Below are positions 57,135-64,000 of a stretch of 64,000 bases of DNA, piece by piece. The stretch lies in the NCBI GenBank assembly GCA_012034405.1, contig JAAVLZ010000004.1, positions 1-64,000 on the forward strand, given 5' to 3'. The stretch comes from Oscillospiraceae bacterium HV4-5-C5C (GTDB taxonomy: Bacteria; Bacillota; Clostridia; Saccharofermentanales; Fastidiosipilaceae). Position 1 is the first letter of the stretch; each line of letters begins with the position of its first letter. The translations under genes were made by a program, and so were the position numbers. The notes below the pieces were generated by a model that did no database searches, was not told the origin of the DNA, and was given only the letters and a program-made list of their open reading frames with translations.

Positions 57135-57923
57135 ATGAGCAGCAACAAGAAGATTGAAAGCATTGTCTCGTTGTTTACAGCAGTAGTAGTGGTGGCTTTT
57201 AGCTCGTTCAGCGTTAGTGCAGCCGAAGCATCGGTTTTATTACCCTCTGATGATGTATATCTTCAACAAACTGGGATGCCCGAGGATGTGCTTCAGAATA
57301 TGGATAACGATTTCAAAGCATATATTGCAGCCGACTTAAAGAAATCAGATACAAAACTTTCAAGAACTGGAGAAGCTTCTTATCAGTTTGATTATGTTCA
57401 AACCGAGATTATTCCTAGTATTTCACCCTTTGCGACGACACCGGATAGCGGCGTCTCGCTTACTGCATATGCTTTTAAAAGCGGCTCCCAAATCAGCGTA
57501 TACCCTACGTATGAATTTACGCAAGACAAAAAGCCAAAAGGAAGAGATGCTTTTTCATTTCAACTTGGAGCTGCAATGAGAGCATATGATTTCGGAGGGC
57601 AAGTATGGTATAAAGACTCAAGCATGTCGTCGTGGGCAGTAGGTGGTTCAATGACTGCAAATGAGCAATATTGGGATGGTGCAGTGTATTCTGGTACGCA
57701 ACTTGGTACACCGGATTGGTCTATGAAAATGAAAGGCTGTGCTTGGGTTCATGCTAATGTAGGAACTGGAACAGATAAGCGAATTGCTATGGGGTATGCC
57801 TATAATCCTAACAAAGTTAACATTTCTGTTAGTTTTAGCACTAGTGGGTCGGTTGGTCTTTCTTTTTCGACCGGAAGTGGCACAATTTATACAACGGCTA
57901 AAATAGTTAACCTCACATATTAA
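57135..57923 (+). CDS. secreted protein of the AT-rich island
   Basis: The 262-residue product has a Sec signal (about 1-29, cleavage near SVSA|A). A mature N-terminal segment follows (YLQQTGMPEDVLQNMDNDFK, AYIAADL), then a beta-rich region with regularly spaced aromatic residues (VSLTAYAFKSGSQISVYPTY, GGQVWYKDSSMSSWAVGGSM) and a C-terminal sheet with SVSFSTSGSVGLSFSTGSG. Large exported antimicrobial proteins of Bacillota have a comparable layout, but I cannot confirm a family. The start follows AAAGGAG; an earlier in-frame ATG at 57117 lies before that site. The gene is much more AT-rich than the guaA block. It is followed by a second exported protein. Confidence 0.75.
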   Translation: MSSNKKIESIVSLFTAVVVVAFSSFSVSAAEASVLLPSDDVYLQQTGMPEDVLQNMDNDFKAYIAADLKKSDTKLSRTGEASYQFDYVQTEIIPSISPFATTPDSGVSLTAYAFKSGSQISVYPTYEFTQDKKPKGRDAFSFQLGAAMRAYDFGGQVWYKDSSMSSWAVGGSMTANEQYWDGAVYSGTQLGTPDWSMKMKGCAWVHANVGTGTDKRIAMGYAYNPNKVNISVSFSTSGSVGLSFSTGSGTIYTTAKIVNLTY

Positions 57924-58131
57924 TCGTGTATGTGTCGAAGTTCTTTGATAAAAACTATGGCCACTTGTAATCAGAAGGGCTTTGGGTGAAATCCCAAGCT
58001 CTGCTTTGGATTTAGTCAGGATGTGGCACACGAAAGTGCATAAATATCTAATAAGGAAAAATCCATATATATCAAACATAATATTATTGCCTGTCAAGAC
58101 AATTTATGTGAGAACATTGGAGGATTCAATT

Positions 58132-58806
58132 ATGGAGAGGTGTACATTAAGCGGTCGATTGGCCACCTGTTTCATTGTACTATGCGGTATTAATTTACTT
58201 TCCGTATCCTTCACGCATGCAGAAGGATATGACAAAGATGATCTGGTTCAGACGTTTATTTTAGAAACTATACCAAAGGGTGCTGAGCAAGTGGATAATC
58301 GCTTAATCTTTAACGCCAATAGTGGGCAAAGTAGTATTGATGATAAGGTACAGGCTGCAGTATATACCTATGTCATAGATGATGATGTCTACTCAGTGAT
58401 CGACTTATATACAACAGATAAGGTTAGAACCTCAAGCCAGGACACCTTGACCATCACCTACAATGACTATTCCCTGCCAATGGAAGCGATAGCAGGACAG
58501 CTTTTTATCAAAAATAGTCCCAACAACAAGTGGGAATATAACAAAGCACTGAATGCCATTCCCGGTCTTAATGGGTTTGATTTATATGGTAGCCAGATTT
58601 ACAGCAAAAAGGGGTATATCCGCATACTTTCTAGTTTCAAGTCGCAGAAAAATCAGAACGCGAAACACTCGATGCCAGAATATGTGATTACTTACAGGAT
58701 ATCAGATACAATTGATTTGCCTTTTGTTCCTATCATTATTATACTCATCTTACTTATAATCTTCTTTATTATCATACTGACGAGGAAAAAAGCATCTGCG
58801 AATTAG
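58132..58806 (+). CDS. exported C-terminally anchored protein of the AT-rich island
   Basis: The 224-residue product has a signal peptide (about 1-30, FTHA|EG), an extracytoplasmic domain of about 160 residues with alternating short strands (AAVYTYVIDDDVYSVIDLYT), and one C-terminal membrane helix (about 195-217, IIIILILLIIFFIIIL) followed by RKK, so it stays anchored facing outward. TTGGAGG precedes the ATG; the open frame extends further upstream without a site. It lies about 210 bases after the secreted protein gene. An immunity or partner role for the secreted protein is conceivable but unproven; no family was recognised. Confidence 0.72.
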   Translation: MERCTLSGRLATCFIVLCGINLLSVSFTHAEGYDKDDLVQTFILETIPKGAEQVDNRLIFNANSGQSSIDDKVQAAVYTYVIDDDVYSVIDLYTTDKVRTSSQDTLTITYNDYSLPMEAIAGQLFIKNSPNNKWEYNKALNAIPGLNGFDLYGSQIYSKKGYIRILSSFKSQKNQNAKHSMPEYVITYRISDTIDLPFVPIIIILILLIIFFIIILTRKKASAN

Positions 58807-58825
58807 GTCTATAAAGTGATATAGA

Positions 58826-59068
58826 TCAGCAATCACGACACTCAAAGAATATTCGAAGCACTAAACTGACCAACTGAACCGTGTCAACAGATGTTCGCAA
58901 CTTCGGGTTCCGTTCTGAGGGTATCCAGGCGGCTGTTAGCGTTGGTAGGTCTTCGATGGACTTCTGGCTGAGGTAGGCCTTGGAAGCCGACCAGCTTTCA
59001 GCAAATTCCTTATTTTCTACCGCTACCTTGTACAGCTCGGTCAAAAATACGTTTATTGTTTTGAGCAC
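58826..59068 (-). pseudogene. IS256-family transposase C-terminal remnant (right copy)
   Basis: The frame joins a short unrelated leader to the transposase C-terminus (SWSASKAYLSQKSIEDLPTL, then TAAWIPSERNPKLRTSVDT). Only the last part of the transposase remains. It is inverted relative to the left copy at 56058-56846. Confidence 0.8.
58881..58994 (-). repeat. right arm of 114-bp inverted repeat
   Basis: Reverse complement of 56714-56827 with roughly 10 substitutions. It marks the right border of the segment holding the two exported-protein genes. Confidence 0.85.
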
Positions 59069-59099
59069 GGTATCAAAGTCATCGGTCTTTGTGCAGCGT

Positions 59100-59138
59100 A
59101 AAAGCCCCGTCTGAACACAAAGCTCAGACGGGGCTTTT
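59100..59138. terminator. strong bidirectional terminator
   Basis: AAAAGCCCCGTCTGA (59100-59114) pairs perfectly with TCAGACGGGGCTTTT (59124-59138) over 15 bp. The A and T ends let it work in both directions; it follows the GNAT gene stop by eight bases. Confidence 0.9.
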
Positions 59139-59146
59139 GGTTATGC

Positions 59147-59941
59147 TTATTTATTAAGTTCATCGACAAATTCTATACGCTTTGCGGTCATTTCAACCCA
59201 CGCAGGCTTAAAGCCACTTCTTAACGCGTTTCTTACGGAGCGGATATTCGACCATGCGCAGCAGTAAAAAGGCACTTTATCCAATTGAAGGATTTCCAAT
59301 GCTAAAGAACTCGTTAAAGCAGAAGCTATTCCATTCCTTCTGTAATCGGGCAAAACATCTACCCCGATTTGCCACATGGATTCACAATCTGCTGAACAGC
59401 CCGCTAATCCGATCAGTTTTCCATGATCAAAAGCACCGACGGCTAAAACATCTAGGTGCTTACGCTTTTCGCATAACGCATTGCTCCACTCAGGCAGATA
59501 TAAAGATACAAAGTCATCCGGCTTCATAACTATCAGTTCATATTGGCATGGAAGTGATGTTAAACAATCCAGGTTTGGCAGAAAATATTCTGCCATAAAA
59601 CATATTCGCATCTTGTGCTTTTGAAGCTCATCGTTTAAAACGTGCAAATTCGGCGTTTCAAAACAATGCCCGACTTCGAATTTGTTAATGTAGTTTTCTA
59701 CTGCAATAGCAACAGAAGCATCAACAGAGGCAACAACATTATTTCCATATGAAACTAAATTACAGAAAAAAGGTAAGCTTAAGTATTTTCTTGCATCGGT
59801 TTTTTCAGTTGATATAACAACTTTGTTTTCGGTACAACAAAAATCGTCCGGCGCGCAGTTTTCATCAATAGCCGATTGATTCATGGCTATTTGCAATATA
59901 TCTTTGTTATTCAAAATTAATCCTCGCTTTTTGCCGCTCAT
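59147..59941 (-). CDS. GNAT-family N-acetyltransferase
   Basis: 264-residue protein whose C-terminal half (about 135-250) is a GNAT fold: WQIGVDVLPDYRRNGIASAL is the acetyl-CoA binding motif A (R-x-x-G-I/A) and WSNIRSVRNALRSGFKPAW the following motif. The N-terminal half is a degenerate or accessory domain with several Cys. Substrate is unknown. ATG 59941 is chosen; a TTG 21 bases upstream extends the frame, and neither has a strong ribosome site. It is AT-rich relative to the genes to its right, so it could belong to the same acquired stretch as the island at its left. Confidence 0.8.
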   Translation of the reverse strand: MSGKKRGLILNNKDILQIAMNQSAIDENCAPDDFCCTENKVVISTEKTDARKYLSLPFFCNLVSYGNNVVASVDASVAIAVENYINKFEVGHCFETPNLHVLNDELQKHKMRICFMAEYFLPNLDCLTSLPCQYELIVMKPDDFVSLYLPEWSNALCEKRKHLDVLAVGAFDHGKLIGLAGCSADCESMWQIGVDVLPDYRRNGIASALTSSLALEILQLDKVPFYCCAWSNIRSVRNALRSGFKPAWVEMTAKRIEFVDELNK

Positions 59942-60118
59942 TTTTACGAACGAATCGATCAACGCTTGCGAAAGGACTTTTCCCCTGGCAGTGTGGTGTC
60001 AATTGCGATTTTATGGCCAGCTCTCCGGTTTGACTTTGAAAATGACGCTTGTCTTCAGTATTTGCGGTCAAGTCAGCCAGACTGCCGAAAGAGCTGCCAT
60101 TCTGACAGGATAAAGTCA

Positions 60119-61759
60119 TTATAGCCCTGCACGCAAGTGTTCCAGCCAGGCCAGGGTGATGCCTTCTGCGCAAAGCAATTGCTGAAAGGCTAGCAGCCTG
60201 GCGGGCTCGCGGTCCGTTTCCATCGGCAGGCAGTGCTGGTGAAGGCAGAAATCAGCCAGCAAGCCGCTGACTTCGCCGATGTTCCACTCTACCGGGTGGA
60301 GGCGGTAACACCCATTGGTGATGTGCGTGGTCCCGATATTTTTGCACGCCGGCAGCAAATTGGCGGTATGACGGGGGATCAATGCACCCAGAGGAATCTG
60401 AAAAGGCAAGGACTGTATATCAACGTAGTTTCGGCCGCCCGTACTGGGATGCAGGTCAATCCGGTAATAGCCGATTCCGACACTGTCGGAGAATTGTTTT
60501 GCTTCAGGCCGATTTTCCCTGTTGATTTGTTGGCGCATGTCATAGCCCACATCTGCCTCAGTTACCCGCTTAAGCGGCAGAATTCGCCGGGACTCCCGAA
60601 TATAGGGGGCCTGGGCCAGACCGTCAGCGGTTCCCAGGCTGTCGCCGCGCAATCTAAGCTCAGGATAACCGCGGCGGCCATCCGCACGGGGGGCTGCGGT
60701 CTGCAACCAGTACAAAAATGACAAGGAAAGCTGGCGGCTTTCTTCCAGATGGCGCTGTTTCAGTGTTTCGGGCACATCAATGATTGAACCGCCCCAGTAA
60801 TCATTCTGGGGCCAGTTAACCAACGTAATGTCCGCAGCGTTTCCTTCCGCCATCATCCCGCCGCTGAAGATGCGGCGGTAGGTCCACAGATCTCGTTTAC
60901 CGGCTTCACCGTCGATTGTGCCGTATTCCGGCTGAAGACTGATCGGCTGATTGTAAACCCAGCTGAACAGGGAGCCTGGCCAGAATGGGTACCGGCGTTG
61001 GTATAAGCTATCAAAGGCAGCTGGTTTAGGGATAACAAATGAACCTTGCTTTTCCCTGGAGACAGCAAAGCACCAGGTCAGGGATTGTATATCCTGCGGA
61101 TCAGCCTGTGGCAGGGCATGCAGTTCACCGGTATCTGACTGCGCTTCCGCTCCGCACACATATTCCGTCTGAGTCAGCGGCAGCAGCTCACCCAGTTCCG
61201 TGGCATCCAGGAAGTAGTCGGCTTCCAGGCAAAGCTTCTCGTCGTCAGTCAGGTGACGCAGCGTGACCTGGCGGACCAGCCGGCCGCGGCTTTTTGATGA
61301 GTCGGAAGGTGTCTCCACAACAGGCAGCCTGCAGGCCGCTAATTCCGCGCTGACCGGCACCCAACCGGTCAGCACCCGGAGTTGCCCGCTGCTCTGATAA
61401 GGTGCCAGCAAGGCTTCAAAAACCGCAGCGCTGACTTTGGGCTCATGGCACAGCAGAGACACTGAGCCTCCACCGGGGTTCAGATCGTCACGATCCCTGA
61501 AAGCTGTTTTTAACGGATAATTCCGCCGGTAATAGTCACGAACCTGCTTTCTCCATTGGCGGTATGACGCCGTACCGGATATGGTTTCGATATATTTATT
61601 CTCATCTGGTGGCACCGCTTGACTGGTCGCCTGTCCCCCCAGCCAGGCGTATTCTCCGGTCAGGATAACCCGGCGCTTATGCCTCAGCAGAGCCCAGGCT
61701 GCGGCAATGCCCCCCAGGCTCCCGCCAATAACCGCCACCTCACATTTAAGCTTTTCCAT
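60119..61759 (-). CDS. FAD-dependent oxidoreductase
   Basis: 546 residues of the FAD_oxidored family. The dinucleotide-binding motif is VAVIGGSLGGIAAAWALLRHKR near the N-terminus, and EYAWLGGQATSQAVPPDEN and DATELGELLPL are conserved in this family. The C-terminal FAD-contact region reads LLPACKNIGTTHITNGCYRLHPVEWNIGE. Relatives are found next to sugar or xenobiotic catabolism genes; the substrate is unknown here. AGAGGAG precedes the ATG. It is a single gene, with no obvious partners. Confidence 0.88.
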   Translation of the reverse strand: MEKLKCEVAVIGGSLGGIAAAWALLRHKRRVILTGEYAWLGGQATSQAVPPDENKYIETISGTASYRQWRKQVRDYYRRNYPLKTAFRDRDDLNPGGGSVSLLCHEPKVSAAVFEALLAPYQSSGQLRVLTGWVPVSAELAACRLPVVETPSDSSKSRGRLVRQVTLRHLTDDEKLCLEADYFLDATELGELLPLTQTEYVCGAEAQSDTGELHALPQADPQDIQSLTWCFAVSREKQGSFVIPKPAAFDSLYQRRYPFWPGSLFSWVYNQPISLQPEYGTIDGEAGKRDLWTYRRIFSGGMMAEGNAADITLVNWPQNDYWGGSIIDVPETLKQRHLEESRQLSLSFLYWLQTAAPRADGRRGYPELRLRGDSLGTADGLAQAPYIRESRRILPLKRVTEADVGYDMRQQINRENRPEAKQFSDSVGIGYYRIDLHPSTGGRNYVDIQSLPFQIPLGALIPRHTANLLPACKNIGTTHITNGCYRLHPVEWNIGEVSGLLADFCLHQHCLPMETDREPARLLAFQQLLCAEGITLAWLEHLRAGL

Positions 61760-62338
61760 ATGACACTCCTCTCATATTCATGCATGATCTGGATAGGCGC
61801 TGTTCTCTTTCTCTTAATTCAATCTTGGCTTGCTATGCGGTTTACAATGAATGAGTATAGACATAATTACAGTCTTTGTATGGTAAGCTCTACACTTCTA
61901 CGCACGTTATATTGAATATATCCGGTCACCTCTCTATTTCAATATCTCCGGGTATGATGAGATACTTTGCTTTCCCCTCTCTGATATCTGTATAAAGCCT
62001 AAGACATGAACTTGCTGACAGTTTGCCCTGAAATTTATCAATCAGCTTCTGATAACCACGGTTGAAAAGGTGTTTGAATGGTCATGCTCAATCCTCCGCC
62101 GGGGCAGCGTCGGCCAAAAACGGTGGTCCGGGAAACATGGCTGACATTGGCAATCACTTATTCCTGCTTCCTGTCACAAAATTGGATCAGGCTGAGAATG
62201 ACCCCGGTGATACCGATGCCAGCAGACTACAACTTGAAACAACACAGCTGATGAGGCGAAGCTATTATTCAGGAGCCCCTAAGGTTACAATATTGCTCTG
62301 AGCTTTACGGCCAGACTATGTGACAAAAGAGGATCAAT
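61760..62338. other. intergenic region without a firm gene
   Basis: About 580 bases between divergently placed genes. The short open frames (for example near 62062-62301) lack a ribosome site and any recognisable protein. Promoters of both flanking genes are expected here; no strong pair was identified. Confidence 0.45.
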
Positions 62339-63364
62339 ATGTACTGTTTCAACTCTGATTACCTGGAAGGGGCCCATCCCCGCATTCTGCAGCGCCTGGC
62401 GGAAAGCAATCTGGTGCAGACACCCGGCTACGGCCTGGATCCGTACTGTGAAAGCGCCAGAGCTAAGATCCGGGCGGCTTGCCACTGCCCCGGCGCCGCT
62501 GTCCATTTTTTAGCAGGCGGCACCCAGACCAACGCCACGGTCATCGGCGCCCTGCTGCGAAGTTATGAAGGGGTGCTGGCCGCGGATACCGCGCACATCA
62601 ACGGTCATGAAGCCGGCGCTATTGAAAAAGGCGGTCATAAAGTTCTGACCCTGCCGGGCAAGGAAGGGAAGATCAGCGCGGAGCAGATCCGGGATTATCT
62701 GGAAGCTTACCAGGCCGAACCCGCCCGGGAGCACCTGGTCCGTCCAGGTATGGTTTATATTTCTCAGCCCACAGAAATTGGCAGTCTGTATAGCAGCACT
62801 GAATTAAGCGCGCTGGCCAACGTCTGTCATCACTATGGTCTGCCGCTCTACCTGGATGGCGCCCGCCTGGGTTATGGCCTGGCCGCCCTGACCAATGATG
62901 TCGACCTGCCCTTTATTGCCCGTTGCTGCGACGCTTTTTATATCGGCGGCACCAAAGTCGGCGCGCTATTTGGCGAAGCGGTCGTCCTGCCTGAGCCCCG
63001 GCTCATCCCAGGCTTTTTCAGTATTATCAAACAAAACGGCGCATTAATGGCCAAAGGCCGGATCCTGGGTCTGCAGTTTGATACCCTGTTCACTGATGAT
63101 CTTTATCTGCAGATTTCCCGGCACGCTATTATACAGGCAGAACGCCTCAAGCAAGGGCTGCAGGCCAGGGACTGTCCTTTTTACTACGCCTCCCCCACGA
63201 ACCAGCAGTTCATAATTTTAAGTGAAGCTCAGGCTGACCGGCTCAGCCCCTATGTCTCCTGGGAGGACTGGCAAAAGCTGGACGAAAGCCACTCCGTGGT
63301 GCGGCTGGCTACCAGCTGGGCCACCCCGCCGGAGGCAGTCGATTGTTTGTTGTCCCGGTTTTAG
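62339..63364 (+). CDS. ltaE: low-specificity threonine aldolase
   Basis: 341-residue PLP enzyme of the beta-eliminating lyase family cleaving threonine/allo-threonine to glycine and acetaldehyde. FNSDYLEGAHPRIL opens the protein, HFLAGGTQTNATVIGALL is the cofactor loop, LPLYLDGARLGYGL has the PLP-pairing Asp, and YIGGTKVGALFGEA contains the Schiff-base Lys. It has the ordinary length. The ATG follows AGAGGA. Confidence 0.92.
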   Translation: MYCFNSDYLEGAHPRILQRLAESNLVQTPGYGLDPYCESARAKIRAACHCPGAAVHFLAGGTQTNATVIGALLRSYEGVLAADTAHINGHEAGAIEKGGHKVLTLPGKEGKISAEQIRDYLEAYQAEPAREHLVRPGMVYISQPTEIGSLYSSTELSALANVCHHYGLPLYLDGARLGYGLAALTNDVDLPFIARCCDAFYIGGTKVGALFGEAVVLPEPRLIPGFFSIIKQNGALMAKGRILGLQFDTLFTDDLYLQISRHAIIQAERLKQGLQARDCPFYYASPTNQQFIILSEAQADRLSPYVSWEDWQKLDESHSVVRLATSWATPPEAVDCLLSRF

Positions 63365-63478
63365 CTGGCGGCACCTTCAGGTACGGGAACCTGCCCGGAC
63401 TCTGACTGCTTAAACTGCGCTTAACCTGACCAGCGAACTGGTCTGAACGGCTGGCGCTATCTGCGCCGCCGGGGAGGC

Positions 63479-64000
63479 TCAGGCAGTCATAGTGGCGCTT
63501 CTGTCCGGCAACTGAGCCAGCACAATTGAAACAAACATCAGCAGGCAGCCCACCAGTTCAGCAGGACTCAGCTTCTGGCCCAGGATTACCCAGGCAGCCA
63601 GGGCCGCAAAAGCTGATTCCAGAGACATCGCCAGTGACGCTATGGTAGGGTTAACGCCCTTCTGGCCAATTATCTGCAAGGTGTAACCGACCCCTGAAGA
63701 TAAAATGCCTGCGTACAGGATGGAGGGTCCGGCCAGCTGAATGGCGGACCAGTCCGGGTTTTCTTTCAGCAGCATCCCTGAAGTTGATAGAACGGCAACG
63801 GTCAGAAACTGTATGCAGCTGATCGTGAGGCCATCAGTTGTCTGGCTGTAGTGATCGACCGTCAGGATGTGGCCGGAGAAGAGTAAGGCACACAGGAGCA
63901 CCATCCAATCACCGGCAGACAGGGCCAGGGTCATATGCGAAAGCAGATACAGGCCTACTAAAGACAGTGCGACACAGAACCAGATCCGGGCCGATACCCT
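63479..64000 (-). CDS. DMT/EamA-family transporter (partial, continues past window)
   Basis: C-terminal half of a ten-helix EamA-type drug/metabolite transporter. The frame is open to the right edge (VSARIWFCVALSLVGLYLLS before 63934), so the gene starts outside the window; the ATG at 63934 is internal. Helices at the end include GPSILYAGILSSGVGYTLQI and PTIASLAMSLESAFAALAAW, then VILGQKLSPAELVG, the family's last EamA repeat. The substrate cannot be inferred. Confidence 0.88.
   Translation of the reverse strand, partial: RVSARIWFCVALSLVGLYLLSHMTLALSAGDWMVLLCALLFSGHILTVDHYSQTTDGLTISCIQFLTVAVLSTSGMLLKENPDWSAIQLAGPSILYAGILSSGVGYTLQIIGQKGVNPTIASLAMSLESAFAALAAWVILGQKLSPAELVGCLLMFVSIVLAQLPDRSATMTA

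Noticed and set aside
59907-60173. 88-residue minus-strand frame between the GNAT and oxidoreductase genes
   Set aside because: It overlaps both genes in another frame and lacks a site; part resembles element debris, but no known transposase was recognised.
62062-62301. 79-residue plus-strand frame before ltaE
   Set aside because: No ribosome site and no recognisable composition; stops are frequent around it, so it was not called as a gene.

Overview
The window looks like chromosomal DNA of a low-to-mid GC Gram-positive bacterium of the Bacillota, most likely class Clostridia. The support is a dlt operon (D-alanylation of teichoic acids), the cysS-mrnC-rlmB-sigma block that also surrounds sigH in Bacillus, a Clostridia-type Tad pilus locus with a DUF6382/FHA protein, a tetrahydrofolate riboswitch in front of a folate ECF S-component, and strong AGGAGG-type ribosome binding sites. 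A more exact placement (an Oscillospirales or Saccharofermentans/Fastidiosipila-like lineage) is only a guess.

Layout. 1-650: remnant of an IS256-type transposase. 678-5318 (minus): dltA-dltB-dltC-dltD with a small dltX-like gene at the distal end. 5525-6955: AT-rich exported beta-propeller-like protein, then about 0.7 kb of AT-rich DNA without genes. 7690-9330: two decayed nucleoside/simple-sugar ABC permease genes. 9667-10840: broken IS30-family transposase. 11062-11138: tRNA-Arg. 11782-18916 (minus): membrane-anchored protein, SigH-like sigma factor, rlmB with a 600-bp in-frame repeat array, mrnC, cysS, comFC. 19187-24836 (plus): compact Tad locus (tadZ-like, tadA/cpaF, fused tadB-tadC, Flp pilin, DUF6382-FHA). 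24881-31655 (minus): F1Fo ATP synthase operon atpB-E-F-A-G-D-C, in which no atpH exists and the C-terminal domain of the delta subunit is fused to the N-terminus of alpha. 32082-36808 (minus): upp, rpiB, proA, a sugar nucleotidyltransferase and a THUMP-domain rRNA methyltransferase. 37109-38970 (plus): HTH regulator, mutM, DUF3006 protein. 39069-40481: lipoprotein serpin. 40813-40966: tRNA-Gln and tRNA-Val. 41098-41925: folT and its riboswitch. 42123-48179 (plus): two-component system and a trpXYZ-like ABC transporter. 48268-53088 (minus): two paralogous membrane-anchored helical-repeat proteins and ilvA. 53316-55885 (plus): pyridoxamine kinase and guaA. 56058-59068: inverted IS256 remnants bracketing an AT-rich island with two exported proteins. 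59147-64000: GNAT protein, FAD oxidoreductase, threonine aldolase and a partial DMT transporter.

Most of the window is housekeeping: cell-wall charge (dlt), energy conversion (atp), translation and ribosome maturation (cysS, mrnC, rlmB, tRNAs), and nucleotide, amino-acid and cofactor metabolism (upp, guaA, proA, ilvA, ltaE-like, pdxK-like, folT). The least ordinary parts are the delta-alpha ATP synthase fusion, the RlmB decapeptide repeats, the TadB-TadC fusion, and the AT-rich island between inverted transposase remnants at 56.7-59.0 kb. No CRISPR array, rRNA operon or intact mobile element was seen.
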